Shown: positions 16,713 through 25,094 of the stretch, in pieces
Numbering within the stretch: position 1 is the stretch's first letter
Layout of the letters: each line of letters opens with the position of its first letter
From: Chryseomicrobium excrementi
GTDB taxonomy: Bacteria; Bacillota; Bacilli; Bacillales_A; Planococcaceae
Assembly: GCF_002798305.1 (NCBI RefSeq)
Contig: NZ_PCGR01000002.1
Span: 1 to 64,000, forward strand
Direction: 5' to 3'
DNA length: 64,000 bases
Translations under genes and position numbers: made by a program
The notes under the pieces: model-generated
What the model was told of the DNA's origin: nothing
Databases searched by the model: none
The model's input: only the letters and a program-made list of their open reading frames with translations

Positions 16713-18707
16713 ATGGAGCAGGCCCTGTTAGATGCGTTTCAAGAAAATATTGCGTTAATTGATACAGACGGCAAAATCTATGCTACCAACTCAGCTTGGA
16801 AACGATTCGCCAGAGAGAATGGCGCGCCGAAAGATTACACCGATATTGACCGCAACTATCTCTCGCTTTTAACGGCAACAGGCTCTTTCGAAGAGGCCGC
16901 CGGGATTCGTGATGTGCTGAGCGGCTCACTCCCATTTTATGATTCTAGTTATGCTTGTCCTTCTCCCCGTGAAGATCAGTGGTATTTAATGCGAGTGACC
17001 CCTTTAAAAGAACAAGGAGTCGTTGTGGGAGCAGTGATCTCTCACCGGAACATTACAAAGGAAGAGCAACAGCGTCGGGAAGTTTATGATGTGTTAGAAA
17101 GTATGACGGATGCTTTTTACGCACTCGATCCGGAATGGCGATTTGTTTATTTAAATGACCAAGCAGCTACGCTCTTACGACGCTCAAAAGAAGACTTGAT
17201 TGGAAAAAATATGTGGGAAGTCTTTCCGGAAGCGAAGAAAACCGCTATTTACCCGGCTTATCTCGCTGTCTTGAAGTCTGAGCAAAGTCGTGTAATGGAA
17301 CAATTTTATCCACCTCTTGAAGCGTGGTTTGAAATACATATTTATCCTCGTGGATCAGGTGGCATCTCGGTGTACTTTAAAGACGTAACAGACAAGAAGC
17401 AAAAAGAATTCAAGCTTTGGGAAACGGCACATTTTGACCATTTGACGGGACTGCCGAATCGAATGCATCTCTATAAAGAACTTACTGCCAAAATTAAGGA
17501 ACAACAGAAGTTGGGCATTTTTTTCTTGGATTTAAATGACTTCAAAATGATCAATGACGTTTACGGTCATGATAAGGGAGATGAATTGCTCCAGCAAGTA
17601 GCTTCTCGATTAAAAACTCAGCTAGGACCTGAGTTTTTTATCAGTAGATTTGGAGGAGATGAGTTCGTCATTAAAACAGACTATCTCGATGAAGAACAGC
17701 TGGATCAAGAAGCCGAGCGTATTGCCAGCTGTTTTCATGATGCTTTCTGGTTACAAGGAGTGAACGGCTTCCATGTGACAGCATCTATCGGGATTGCTCT
17801 CTATCCTCAAGATGCGACGAGTGTAGACGACTTGATTACTAAGAGTGACATGGCCATGTACGAAGCAAAAAAAATTAAGCAGACCCACTGGATGTACTAC
17901 TCTACATCCATGGCGGAGAGCTGGAATCGCCGGTTACGACTTGAGAAAGAGTTGTTACCTGCCCTACAAGCGGGGCACTTGTTGCCGCATTATCAACCGG
18001 AGCTCGACACTGTGGTCCAGCAAGTGGTGAGCTTGGAGGTGCTTGCAAGATGGTTCCATCCGACGCTCGGATTCATCTCTCCCCAAGAGTTCATTCCGAT
18101 TGCAGAAGAGTCGGCTCAGCTACAAGCCCTAACAGAAGGACTGATTCAACACGCTCTAAAGGATTTCATCTACTGGCAGCACCACTGTGGGTATCGAGGT
18201 ATGCTCTCTATTAACGTCACTTCACAGCTTGTCTCCGAAGATTCTTTTTGTGAATTTCTAGTAAAAATCAAGAAAGAGTGCGGAGTTGCAGACGGGCTTT
18301 TAGAGTTAGAGTTGACGGAAAACATGCAGCTCTTCGAATCCCCTTTTATTCAACAAAAGCTACGTCTCCTGCAAGAAAATGGATTCCGTATCGCGATTGA
18401 TGATTTTGGGAGCGGTTACTCCAATTTTTCTTATATTAGTGAGTTTCCGATCGATAAAATTAAAATCGATAAATCGTTTATTGACTATATTGGAGAATCA
18501 GAAAAAGGAGAAGCCGTCTTGGACTCTCTTGTCCTCCTCAGCTTACGACTGGGCATTGATTTAGTAGCTGAAGGTGTAGAGACGGAAGCGCAAGTTCACT
18601 ATTTGCAGCTTCGAGAATGCATGCTGATGCAAGGCTATTATTTTTCTAAACCTATACCAGCAGAAGAAGCGACGACTTTCTTACAACGCCTGCTTGTAAA
18701 TGAATAA
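16713..18707 (+). CDS. PAS-PAS-GGDEF-EAL cyclic di-GMP enzyme
   Basis: A 664-residue soluble protein. Two PAS-like domains (~5-120 and ~130-235) precede a GGDEF domain (LTGLPNR, then RFGGDEF with the first Gly at residue 314) and an EAL domain. The EAL motif is written EVL (Glu442), a tolerated variant. The other catalytic blocks are present (INVTSQ, ELTEN, IDDFGSGYS, KIDKSFI, AEGVET). Both diguanylate cyclase and phosphodiesterase activities are therefore possible; which dominates cannot be read from sequence. ATG at 16713 has AGGAGGGG, while the longer frame from 16647 lacks a site. Confidence 0.9.
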   Translation: MEQALLDAFQENIALIDTDGKIYATNSAWKRFARENGAPKDYTDIDRNYLSLLTATGSFEEAAGIRDVLSGSLPFYDSSYACPSPREDQWYLMRVTPLKEQGVVVGAVISHRNITKEEQQRREVYDVLESMTDAFYALDPEWRFVYLNDQAATLLRRSKEDLIGKNMWEVFPEAKKTAIYPAYLAVLKSEQSRVMEQFYPPLEAWFEIHIYPRGSGGISVYFKDVTDKKQKEFKLWETAHFDHLTGLPNRMHLYKELTAKIKEQQKLGIFFLDLNDFKMINDVYGHDKGDELLQQVASRLKTQLGPEFFISRFGGDEFVIKTDYLDEEQLDQEAERIASCFHDAFWLQGVNGFHVTASIGIALYPQDATSVDDLITKSDMAMYEAKKIKQTHWMYYSTSMAESWNRRLRLEKELLPALQAGHLLPHYQPELDTVVQQVVSLEVLARWFHPTLGFISPQEFIPIAEESAQLQALTEGLIQHALKDFIYWQHHCGYRGMLSINVTSQLVSEDSFCEFLVKIKKECGVADGLLELELTENMQLFESPFIQQKLRLLQENGFRIAIDDFGSGYSNFSYISEFPIDKIKIDKSFIDYIGESEKGEAVLDSLVLLSLRLGIDLVAEGVETEAQVHYLQLRECMLMQGYYFSKPIPAEEATTFLQRLLVNE

Positions 18708-18741
18708 AACCAGTTCAGGCTGCTGCCCGAACTGGTTTTTT
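18706..18741 (+). terminator. Terminator after GGDEF-EAL gene
   Basis: Arms AACCAGTTC and GAACTGGTT followed by a T run; also serves the convergent cyclophilin gene. Confidence 0.88.
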
Positions 18742-18746
18742 GTGGT

Positions 18747-19181
18747 TTAACCGTTTACACGAACTTCTTTCATTTTGTCGCCATTAGACATACTGCGAGC
18801 TGCTTCTAAACCAGAAGTCAATTTCCCGAATACAGTATGAACGCCATCTAAATGTGGTTGAGACTCGTGAACGATGAAGAACTGGCTAGAGCCTGTGTCA
18901 CGACCAGCATGTGCCATGGAAAGGCTACCTGGCTCGTGTTTGTGTGGATTGCCGTCCGTCTCACATTTGATTGTTTTGCCGCTGCCACCCATACCTGTAC
19001 CAGTTGGGTCGCCACCTTGAGAAACGAATCCTGGAATGACACGGTGGAAAATTACGCCGTCATAAAAACCAGAGTTAGCAAGCTGTTCAAAGTTTGCTAC
19101 TGTGTTCGGTGCTTCATTTGGAAAAAGTTCGAATTCTAGCTTGTCGCCAGACTCCATTAAAAAGTAACCTGTTTTCGCCAT
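18747..19181 (-). CDS. ppiB: Peptidyl-prolyl cis-trans isomerase (cyclophilin)
   Basis: A 144-residue cytoplasmic cyclophilin without signal peptide. Conserved blocks are [34 protein letters not shown], the Ser/Gln-Phe-Phe stretch SSQFFIVHE and [11 protein letters not shown]. It accelerates proline isomerisation during folding. The start at 19181 follows GGAGG; the ORF's first ATG at 19196 lies upstream of that site. It is convergent with the GGDEF-EAL gene. Confidence 0.94.
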   Translation of the reverse strand: MAKTGYFLMESGDKLEFELFPNEAPNTVANFEQLANSGFYDGVIFHRVIPGFVSQGGDPTGTGMGGSGKTIKCETDGNPHKHEPGSLSMAHAGRDTGSSQFFIVHESQPHLDGVHTVFGKLTSGLEAARSMSNGDKMKEVRVNG

Positions 19182-19266
19182 TGAAAAGTCCTCCATTTCA
19201 AATTATCATCAGTACTAGTATAGCATGGAACGCGAGCGATACAAAAACGAGACACGGGGGAAGACG

Positions 19267-20364
19267 ATGAGCAGAGAACAGCAGATCTTAGAGTGGTACC
19301 AACATTTTCATACAAATGCAGAAGTGAGCTGGAACGAGATCAAGACGACCAACAAGTTGGCTCAGATCATGGACGAGTTGAACGTGAGCTACCGCACGTT
19401 TGAGGACGTGACAGGACTTGTCGCTGAAATCGGTGAAGGTGAAGAGGTCATTGCCATTCGTGCAGACATCGATGCCTTGTGGCAAGAAGTGGGCGGTGTG
19501 TTTCAAGCCAATCACTCCTGCGGACACGATGCCAATATGGCCATGGTGTTAGGAGCCCTTCTAGAAGTGAAAGACGAAGCGTTTTCGAAGACGATCCGGT
19601 TTATCTTCCAGCCAGCGGAAGAAAAAGGCAACGGTGCTAACTCCATGATTGACCGAGGAGCAGTAGAAGGCGTGACGCATCTATTTGGTGTGCATCTGCG
19701 ACCGGCAGAAGAACTCGAGTATGGAAAGTATTCGCCAGCCATTCATCACGGAGCAGCGATGTTTTTACAAGGGAAGATTCATGGAGTAGATGCACACGGC
19801 GCTCGCCCTCATCAAGGAAAGAACAGCATTGATGTCGTGTTCTCTATCCACCAGATGCTAAAAAACCTTTACTTTTCGCCGTTTGACTCCTATTCTGTCA
19901 AATTGACGAACATTCATGCCGGAGGAGACAGCTTGAACATCATTCCCGGGCAAGCATCGTTTGCTATCGATGCTCGTGCTCAGAAAAATGACGTGCTGAC
20001 AGAGATCAAAGAACAAGTCGAGCGGAAGTTGCGTGCCATAGGTCAGCAGTTTGACGTTACCATCGAGTGGGAATGGCAGGACATGACACCAGGAGCAGAA
20101 GTTTCGGCGGAAGCGGCTGAGCTGGCGCGTCAGGGTATCTTGAATGAAGTAGGCGATTCTGTACTAGAGCCGGAAATCCATACATCCGGGAGTGACGATT
20201 TCCACTTTTACACGATTCGTCGTCCAGAAATCAAGGCGGCCATGATTGGGGTTGGAGCAGGGATGACGCACGGGTTGCACCATCCGGAGATGTCGTTTGA
20301 TACGTCCATCTTACCGCAGGCTTCACGTGTATTAGCTAGCGTTTTACGGAAAGCAGCGAAATAA
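19267..20364 (+). CDS. M20 family amidohydrolase (AmhX-like)
   Basis: A 365-residue M20D metallohydrolase. Metal-site blocks are NHSCGHDANMAM, FQPAEEKGNGA and HTSGSDDFHF, with the dimerisation/lid domain between (~170-280). Relatives deacylate N-acyl amino acids or hydrolyse related amides; B. subtilis AmhX is the closest type I can name. ATG at 19267 is preferred (GGGGGAAG upstream). It is followed by a terminator and then by nhaC, and may share a metabolic theme with the dipeptide epimerase at 23239, although it is transcribed separately. Confidence 0.85.
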   Translation: MSREQQILEWYQHFHTNAEVSWNEIKTTNKLAQIMDELNVSYRTFEDVTGLVAEIGEGEEVIAIRADIDALWQEVGGVFQANHSCGHDANMAMVLGALLEVKDEAFSKTIRFIFQPAEEKGNGANSMIDRGAVEGVTHLFGVHLRPAEELEYGKYSPAIHHGAAMFLQGKIHGVDAHGARPHQGKNSIDVVFSIHQMLKNLYFSPFDSYSVKLTNIHAGGDSLNIIPGQASFAIDARAQKNDVLTEIKEQVERKLRAIGQQFDVTIEWEWQDMTPGAEVSAEAAELARQGILNEVGDSVLEPEIHTSGSDDFHFYTIRRPEIKAAMIGVGAGMTHGLHHPEMSFDTSILPQASRVLASVLRKAAK

Positions 20365-20370
20365 GATAAG

Positions 20371-20404
20371 AGACATCGTCCACAAAACGATGTCTTATTT
20401 TTTA
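20371..20404 (+). terminator. Terminator after the amidohydrolase gene
   Basis: Arms AGACATCGT and ACGATGTCT followed by TATTTTTTAT. Confidence 0.88.
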
Positions 20405-20406
20405 TA

Positions 20407-20435
20407 TTGACAAAATTCTGTCACACTTATATGAT
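20407..20435 (+). promoter_or_regulatory. SigA-type promoter of nhaC
   Basis: TTGACA (20407-20412), 17-base spacer, TATGAT (20430-20435): a near-consensus promoter. Direct repeats of TAACGAC begin 6-8 bases downstream, across the expected start site. Confidence 0.88.
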
Positions 20436-20441
20436 TACTCC

Positions 20442-20462
20442 ATTAACGACATATTAACGACA
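20442..20462 (+). promoter_or_regulatory. TAACGAC direct-repeat operator of nhaC
   Basis: ATTAACGACAT followed by ATTAACGACAA: two 9-base identical cores 11 bp apart. They sit between the -10 box and the ribosome site. The same TAACGAC pair with the same spacing is found at 23179-23196 in front of the nearby regulator gene. A repressor site overlapping the transcription start is the simplest reading. Confidence 0.7.
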
Positions 20463-20475
20463 AAGGGGTGTTCGT

Positions 20476-21888
20476 ATGGAGAAACCGAAAATTGAGAAAA
20501 AAGAGATGGCACTGGGGTGGGCGGTATTACCACTAGTACTGATGATTCTCGTAATGTTTTACACGATCGTGGAACTCGAACAAGGTCCACATATTCCGCT
20601 GATTATTGGAACGTCAATTGCAGCAATCGTTGCTTGGAAACACGGATTCAAATGGGCAGAAATTGAAGAGATGATGTATAAAGGCATTCGCTTGGCGCTT
20701 CCTGCTGTTGTCATCATTATTTTGGTAGGGCTTACAATTGGAGCGTGGATCGGAAGTGGTGTTGTAGCTACTATGATTTTCTACGGACTAAAAATTATTT
20801 CTCCAGCCTTTTTCTTAGTAACGATCACATTGATCTGTGCGGTCGTATCTCTCGCTATCGGAAGCTCTTGGTCAACTATGGGAACGATCGGTGTCGCTGG
20901 TATGGGTATTGGACTCAGCATGGGAATTCCGGCTCCGATGATTGCAGGGGCTGTCATCTCAGGAGCTTACTTTGGAGATAAGATGTCACCACTGTCTGAT
21001 ACGACAAACTTGGCGTCTGGCTTAACGGGAACGGATTTATTTGTACATATTCGTCACATGCTTTATACAACAATTCCAGGGATTATCATTGCACTTGCTG
21101 TGTACTGGGTGCTGGGTCAAAACTACGCAAATGGAGCCATTGATCAACAAGCCATCAATCAAACAATCATTGAGTTGAACCAACAATTTGATATTTCGGC
21201 TTGGCTTTTACTGATTCCTCTTGCTGTCATTGTCTTGGTTGCTTTAAAAGTACCTGCGATTCCAGCTTTAGTAGTAGGGATTGTTCTTGGGGTACTGGCT
21301 CAAATCTTTGTTCAAGGTGGTTCTTTAGCAGATGCAGTGTCTGCGCTACAAGCTGGATACGTTATCGATTCGGGAAATGCTCTGGTGGACGACTTGTTCA
21401 ACCGTGGTGGCTTGGATTCGATGATGTATACTGTTTCGATGACCATTGTTGCCATGACTTTCGGAGGAATTTTAGAGTACTCTGGAATGCTACAGTCAAT
21501 GATGAACCATATTTTACGCCTAGCTAAGTCAGCGGGCTCTTTGGTTGCTACAACTATTGCGGCAGCTATCACAACAAATGCAACTTGTTCTGAACAATAT
21601 ATTTCTATAGTGGTACCTGCTCGTATGTTTGCTGAAAGCTATGAGAAGATGGGGCTTGATTCACGCAATCTGTCTCGTGCACTTGAAGACGGAGGGACGC
21701 TCACATCTGTGTTCTTCCCATGGAATACATGTGGAGTGTTCATTTTAGGTACACTTGGAGTAGGTGCATTTGAGTATGCCCCGTACGCTGTACTCAACTT
21801 CGTGGTTCCATTACTGTCGATTGTCTATGCGTTCACTGGATTTACGATTCTAAAAGTACGTCAGCAAACGGCTCTACAAAACGCATAA
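20476..21888 (+). CDS. nhaC: NhaC family Na+/H+ antiporter-like transporter
   Basis: A 470-residue protein with ~11 hydrophobic segments and the NhaC family blocks SSWSTMGTIGVAGMGIG, GAYFGDKMSPLSDTTNLASG and TTNATCSEQYISIVV...EDGGTLTSVFFPWNTCGV. NhaC proteins exchange sodium for protons; some relatives carry organic anions or amino acids (for example malate/lactate exchange). The shared operator with the regulator beside the dipeptide epimerase raises the possibility that it transports a metabolite rather than only Na+. It ends in a bidirectional terminator facing the regulator. Confidence 0.88.
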   Translation: MEKPKIEKKEMALGWAVLPLVLMILVMFYTIVELEQGPHIPLIIGTSIAAIVAWKHGFKWAEIEEMMYKGIRLALPAVVIIILVGLTIGAWIGSGVVATMIFYGLKIISPAFFLVTITLICAVVSLAIGSSWSTMGTIGVAGMGIGLSMGIPAPMIAGAVISGAYFGDKMSPLSDTTNLASGLTGTDLFVHIRHMLYTTIPGIIIALAVYWVLGQNYANGAIDQQAINQTIIELNQQFDISAWLLLIPLAVIVLVALKVPAIPALVVGIVLGVLAQIFVQGGSLADAVSALQAGYVIDSGNALVDDLFNRGGLDSMMYTVSMTIVAMTFGGILEYSGMLQSMMNHILRLAKSAGSLVATTIAAAITTNATCSEQYISIVVPARMFAESYEKMGLDSRNLSRALEDGGTLTSVFFPWNTCGVFILGTLGVGAFEYAPYAVLNFVVPLLSIVYAFTGFTILKVRQQTALQNA

Positions 21889-21892
21889 CAAA

Positions 21893-21922
21893 AAATCCGA
21901 TCCTTCTGCGGATCGGATTTTA
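21893..21922. terminator. Bidirectional terminator between nhaC and regulator
   Basis: Arms AAATCCGATCC and GGATCGGATTT with flanking A and T runs. Confidence 0.9.
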
Positions 21923-21925
21923 TTC

Positions 21926-23149
21926 TTATACTGTGAGAAAGTCAGGTAAGGTGAAGGTATAGATGGTGCGTGGACGACCTTGTTGATAGGTCATCTCTTC
22001 TCCAGTTGCCACTACCAACTTGTGATCCACGCATTTTTTGATGATTCGTTCAGTTGAACGGCGTGTCACACCTAGAAAGTTCTCCAAGTCTTGAGCTGTG
22101 AACTGATTGGAGGGGTGAATGGCATAAAAGCTAATCAGTTTAGACAGGTTCGCTGGACTTAGGCCCATCCGTTTGGCGAGCAGCACTTGATTGGGTTGCG
22201 TCAACTGAAGGGTGATGCGCTCAGAGGACATAGGGCTTGATAAGTTTTTCTGTGCATCCATTATATAGATGCCGCCCTCGCTGCTAAAATCTAGTGCGTC
22301 TTCTGCATGACGTGTCGCAGTCAAAATGTCGAGACCATATCCAATCCCGGTGCGAGCTCTAGATGTCTCTAGAAATTCGCGGAACTCAGATTGTTCCATC
22401 ACGAATTCTACGTGTTTGCGAGTTGTGATAAATTGATCTGTATCCTCATTGTACGGAAACCAAGATCCTTGGACATGCCGACGAATTGTCGCATGAAATG
22501 TAGGGTCCGCATGAGATTTACTGATGAGCATCACTGCAGGCTCTGCTTTTTGACTTTTGGAAAGCCGGGCTAAATAAGCTGTCTGAGCGAGTGCCCGAAC
22601 CAGTGTCCGTTTCAGCTCTCGCATGTAGACAGAGCGGTATCCTTTTTGGATTAATTCCTCGTGAACTGCATGGATGCTAGTTATGGCTACTCGAACACGG
22701 CCACTTTGTTGAGCATAAGAATGAAACTGCACGACAGCTTGCTGGGAAATGTTCGGGTCGATCTGCAAGACGGCACCTATGGTATGCCCAGGTGAAATTT
22801 CAGTAACAATTTCATGGATAAGCACGGGGTCAGTCAAGTCTATGGAAATGTCTTGTGGAGCTACTTGATGAAGCCAACCTGCCTGCAATAAAGTGGCTGT
22901 AACAACCGCTTCATCTTGTCTCATAACATAGACGGGCAGTTGACGTTCGTCCAGTATAGATTTTGCATGGTAGTAAGGGAAAGTCCCTGCGAAGAATACA
23001 GCATCCACATTAGGCAAGTCGCTAGCGATGGTTCTTGCTTCAGTAGAATGTTTATACGTATAATAAATAAAATGAATGTCTGAGAACTCAGAAGCCAATT
23101 CGCGAATTCTCGGAGCAAATAATTCAGAACTTACGACAGCGATGGTCAA
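21926..23149 (-). CDS. Transcriptional regulator with C-terminal winged helix
   Basis: About 407 residues if it starts at the TTG at 23149 (GGGGTGA upstream). An in-frame GTG at 23173 has no ribosome site. Residues ~1-170 look like an alpha/beta ligand-sensing region (LTIAVVSSELFAPRIREL). The middle (~265-300) has ARTGIGYGLDILTATRHAEDAL, a pattern seen in degenerate GGDEF/GTP-cyclohydrolase-like sensor domains. The C-terminal ~90 residues form a winged helix (FLGVTRRSTERIIKKCVDHKLVVATG). I do not recognise a named homologue. It lies between nhaC and the dipeptide epimerase, and its own promoter carries the TAACGAC repeat also present at nhaC, so it is the likely local regulator. Confidence 0.72.
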   Translation of the reverse strand: MTIAVVSSELFAPRIRELASEFSDIHFIYYTYKHSTEARTIASDLPNVDAVFFAGTFPYYHAKSILDERQLPVYVMRQDEAVVTATLLQAGWLHQVAPQDISIDLTDPVLIHEIVTEISPGHTIGAVLQIDPNISQQAVVQFHSYAQQSGRVRVAITSIHAVHEELIQKGYRSVYMRELKRTLVRALAQTAYLARLSKSQKAEPAVMLISKSHADPTFHATIRRHVQGSWFPYNEDTDQFITTRKHVEFVMEQSEFREFLETSRARTGIGYGLDILTATRHAEDALDFSSEGGIYIMDAQKNLSSPMSSERITLQLTQPNQVLLAKRMGLSPANLSKLISFYAIHPSNQFTAQDLENFLGVTRRSTERIIKKCVDHKLVVATGEEMTYQQGRPRTIYTFTLPDFLTV

Positions 23150-23176
23150 TGCCAAAAAATCACCCCGTTTCACCTA

Positions 23177-23196
23177 TATAACGACTATTTAACGAC
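23177..23196. promoter_or_regulatory. TAACGAC direct-repeat operator between regulator and epimerase
   Basis: TAACGAC at 23179-23185 and 23190-23196, 11 bp apart as in front of nhaC. On the minus strand it directly follows the -10 box of the regulator promoter. On the plus strand it lies ~43 bases upstream of the epimerase ATG, so one site could control both divergent genes. Confidence 0.7.
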
Positions 23197-23197
23197 A

Positions 23198-23226
23198 ACT
23201 ATAAATGAAACTATTTTCTTTGTAAA
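23198..23226 (-). promoter_or_regulatory. SigA-type promoter of the regulator gene
   Basis: On the minus strand TTTACA (23226-23221), 17-base spacer, TATAGT (23203-23198). The operator repeat begins immediately downstream, suggesting autorepression. Confidence 0.75.
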
Positions 23227-23238
23227 GGATGAGATGAA

Positions 23239-24360
23239 ATGAAAATCACACAAATCGATCTTTATGCAATTCGCCTACCTTTAATTACACCTTTTGTAGT
23301 CAGCTATCACAGTTACGCTGATATGCCTTCGCTGATTGTCAAAATCACGACTGACGAAGGAATCGTAGGTTACGGAGAAGCCGTGGCAGATGATCACGTG
23401 ACAGGCGAGTCTTGGGAGAGTACTTTTGCTTTAATCGAGCATTCGTTGGCTCCTGCTCTGATCGGACATAATCCAATGCACTTTGAAGCGCTGCACGACT
23501 TAATGGATTCTATTGTGTATCAAGCTCCAGCAGCAAAGGCAGCTCTTGATATTGCTTGTTTCGATGCTGTTGGGAAAAAGCTAGGGGTTCCTGTCTATGA
23601 TTTGATAGGTGGACGGTACCACGAGCGTTTCCCGATCACCCACGTATTAAGTATCGGAGAGCCTGCTGCGATGGCAGAAGAAGCACGTGAACGAATGGAA
23701 CAAGGGTACAGCTCGTTCAAAATGAAAGTCGGTCGCGATGTGCTCAGTGATGTAGCTCGAATCCGTGCCGTTCGTGAGGCAGTTGGAGACGATATTGCCA
23801 TACGGGTAGATGTGAATCAAGGTTGGGTTAATGCCTCATCTACCTTGCAGGCTATTGAACTGATGAAAGGCTTGAACATCGACTGGTTGGAGCAGCCGGT
23901 GAAAGCAGATGATATCGAAGGAATGGTCGAAATCAAAGCGAAGTCGACAATTCCTCTCATGATTGACGAAGGAATGAAGTCAAAGCGTGAGATGCGACAG
24001 GTCATTCAACAAGGGGCAGCGCATAAAGTGAACATCAAACTAATGAAGTGTGGCGGCATCTACCCAGCAGTCAAGCTTGCTCATATGGCGGAGATGGCAG
24101 GACTCGATTGCCAGATCGGTTCTATGGTCGAGTCGTCCGTCGGGTCTGCAGCAGGATTCCATGTAGCTTTCGCAAAAAAAGTATTTTCTAGTGTGGAATT
24201 GACAGGGCCTTTGAAGTTCTCAAAAGATATTGGGAACCTGCATTATGATGTGCCGTTCATCGCGCTGAATGATCAAGCAGGACTCGGAGTAGATGTAGAC
24301 GAACGTGTATTGGAAGAATTGACTGTGCGCCGTACTACAATTGGCCAGGAGGGAGCTTGA
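23239..24360 (+). CDS. ykfB: Dipeptide epimerase (L-Ala-D/L-Glu epimerase type)
   Basis: A 373-residue enolase-superfamily enzyme. Capping domain ~1-125; barrel residues expected for the muconate-lactonising/dipeptide-epimerase group are present: K161-x-K163, metal ligands D191, E218 and D243, and K267 opposite. The family epimerises the Glu of L-Ala-D-Glu released from peptidoglycan, letting murein dipeptides be recycled; relatives act on other dipeptides, so the exact substrate is unproven. It is divergent from the regulator and overlaps a GNAT gene (TGATG). Confidence 0.87.
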   Translation: MKITQIDLYAIRLPLITPFVVSYHSYADMPSLIVKITTDEGIVGYGEAVADDHVTGESWESTFALIEHSLAPALIGHNPMHFEALHDLMDSIVYQAPAAKAALDIACFDAVGKKLGVPVYDLIGGRYHERFPITHVLSIGEPAAMAEEARERMEQGYSSFKMKVGRDVLSDVARIRAVREAVGDDIAIRVDVNQGWVNASSTLQAIELMKGLNIDWLEQPVKADDIEGMVEIKAKSTIPLMIDEGMKSKREMRQVIQQGAAHKVNIKLMKCGGIYPAVKLAHMAEMAGLDCQIGSMVESSVGSAAGFHVAFAKKVFSSVELTGPLKFSKDIGNLHYDVPFIALNDQAGLGVDVDERVLEELTVRRTTIGQEGA

Positions 24361-25022
24361 TGAGTTTCCCTAAAGACGGGTTTCGCATGACACTTTTAAA
24401 TTTGCAGCATCTAGAAGCCATTGAACGGCTTCAAGACCGAGTGGCTGCTCATTTGGAGCGAGTAGACCAGCTTCAGAAGCTTACACATGACGAAATACGA
24501 ATCATTTTGCATCAAGAGCTGTTTGCCGGTGTCTGGATAGATGACCAGTTAGTGGCGGCACGCGCTTTTCTTTACACCCCTGAAGACGAAGAGCATCTTG
24601 CTAAAGATGTTGGTATCCATGTAGATGAATGGAAAGACGTGATCTATTCCGAGATTTCATTAGTAGACCCATCGTACCAAGGGCACGGCCTTCAAAAGAA
24701 AATGGGAGCTTGGTGGATGGAGCGTCTCCAGACATCACCTTATCGCTATGTATGTGCTACTGTAGCTCCATTCAATATTCCAAGTATGAAAGACAAGTTC
24801 CAGTTGGGAATGTCCATTGGAGCGTTAAAAGTGAAGTATGGAGGCAAGCTGCGCTATATTTTCGTACGTGATTTGCAACAGACACGTGAAGTGACAGAAC
24901 TCCAAGCAGTACCAATGGCAGATACAGAGATGCAGCAACAGCTTTTGGCCCGTGGAGCGCGCGGAGTGGGACTTCTCGAACAAGATGGAGCATGGCTCGT
25001 GCAGTACACGATTGTTGACTGA
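24360..25022 (+). CDS. GNAT family N-acetyltransferase
   Basis: A 220-residue GNAT protein. The acetyl-CoA loop is QGHGLQ in EISLVDPSYQGHGLQKKMG, with a helical N-terminal ~60 residues. ATG at 24360 shares a base with the epimerase stop, so the two are coupled, and it probably acetylates an amino acid, peptide or muropeptide-related amine in the same pathway. No substrate can be named from sequence. A small inverted repeat (CCCTC/GAGGG) follows without a T run. Confidence 0.8.
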   Translation: MSFPKDGFRMTLLNLQHLEAIERLQDRVAAHLERVDQLQKLTHDEIRIILHQELFAGVWIDDQLVAARAFLYTPEDEEHLAKDVGIHVDEWKDVIYSEISLVDPSYQGHGLQKKMGAWWMERLQTSPYRYVCATVAPFNIPSMKDKFQLGMSIGALKVKYGGKLRYIFVRDLQQTREVTELQAVPMADTEMQQQLLARGARGVGLLEQDGAWLVQYTIVD

Positions 25023-25094
25023 CAATTCCCTCTATTCAAGAGGGTGAAATTCCGTTAAACTGAGACTAAAAGCTCGTAAGGCGGTGGCATTCAC

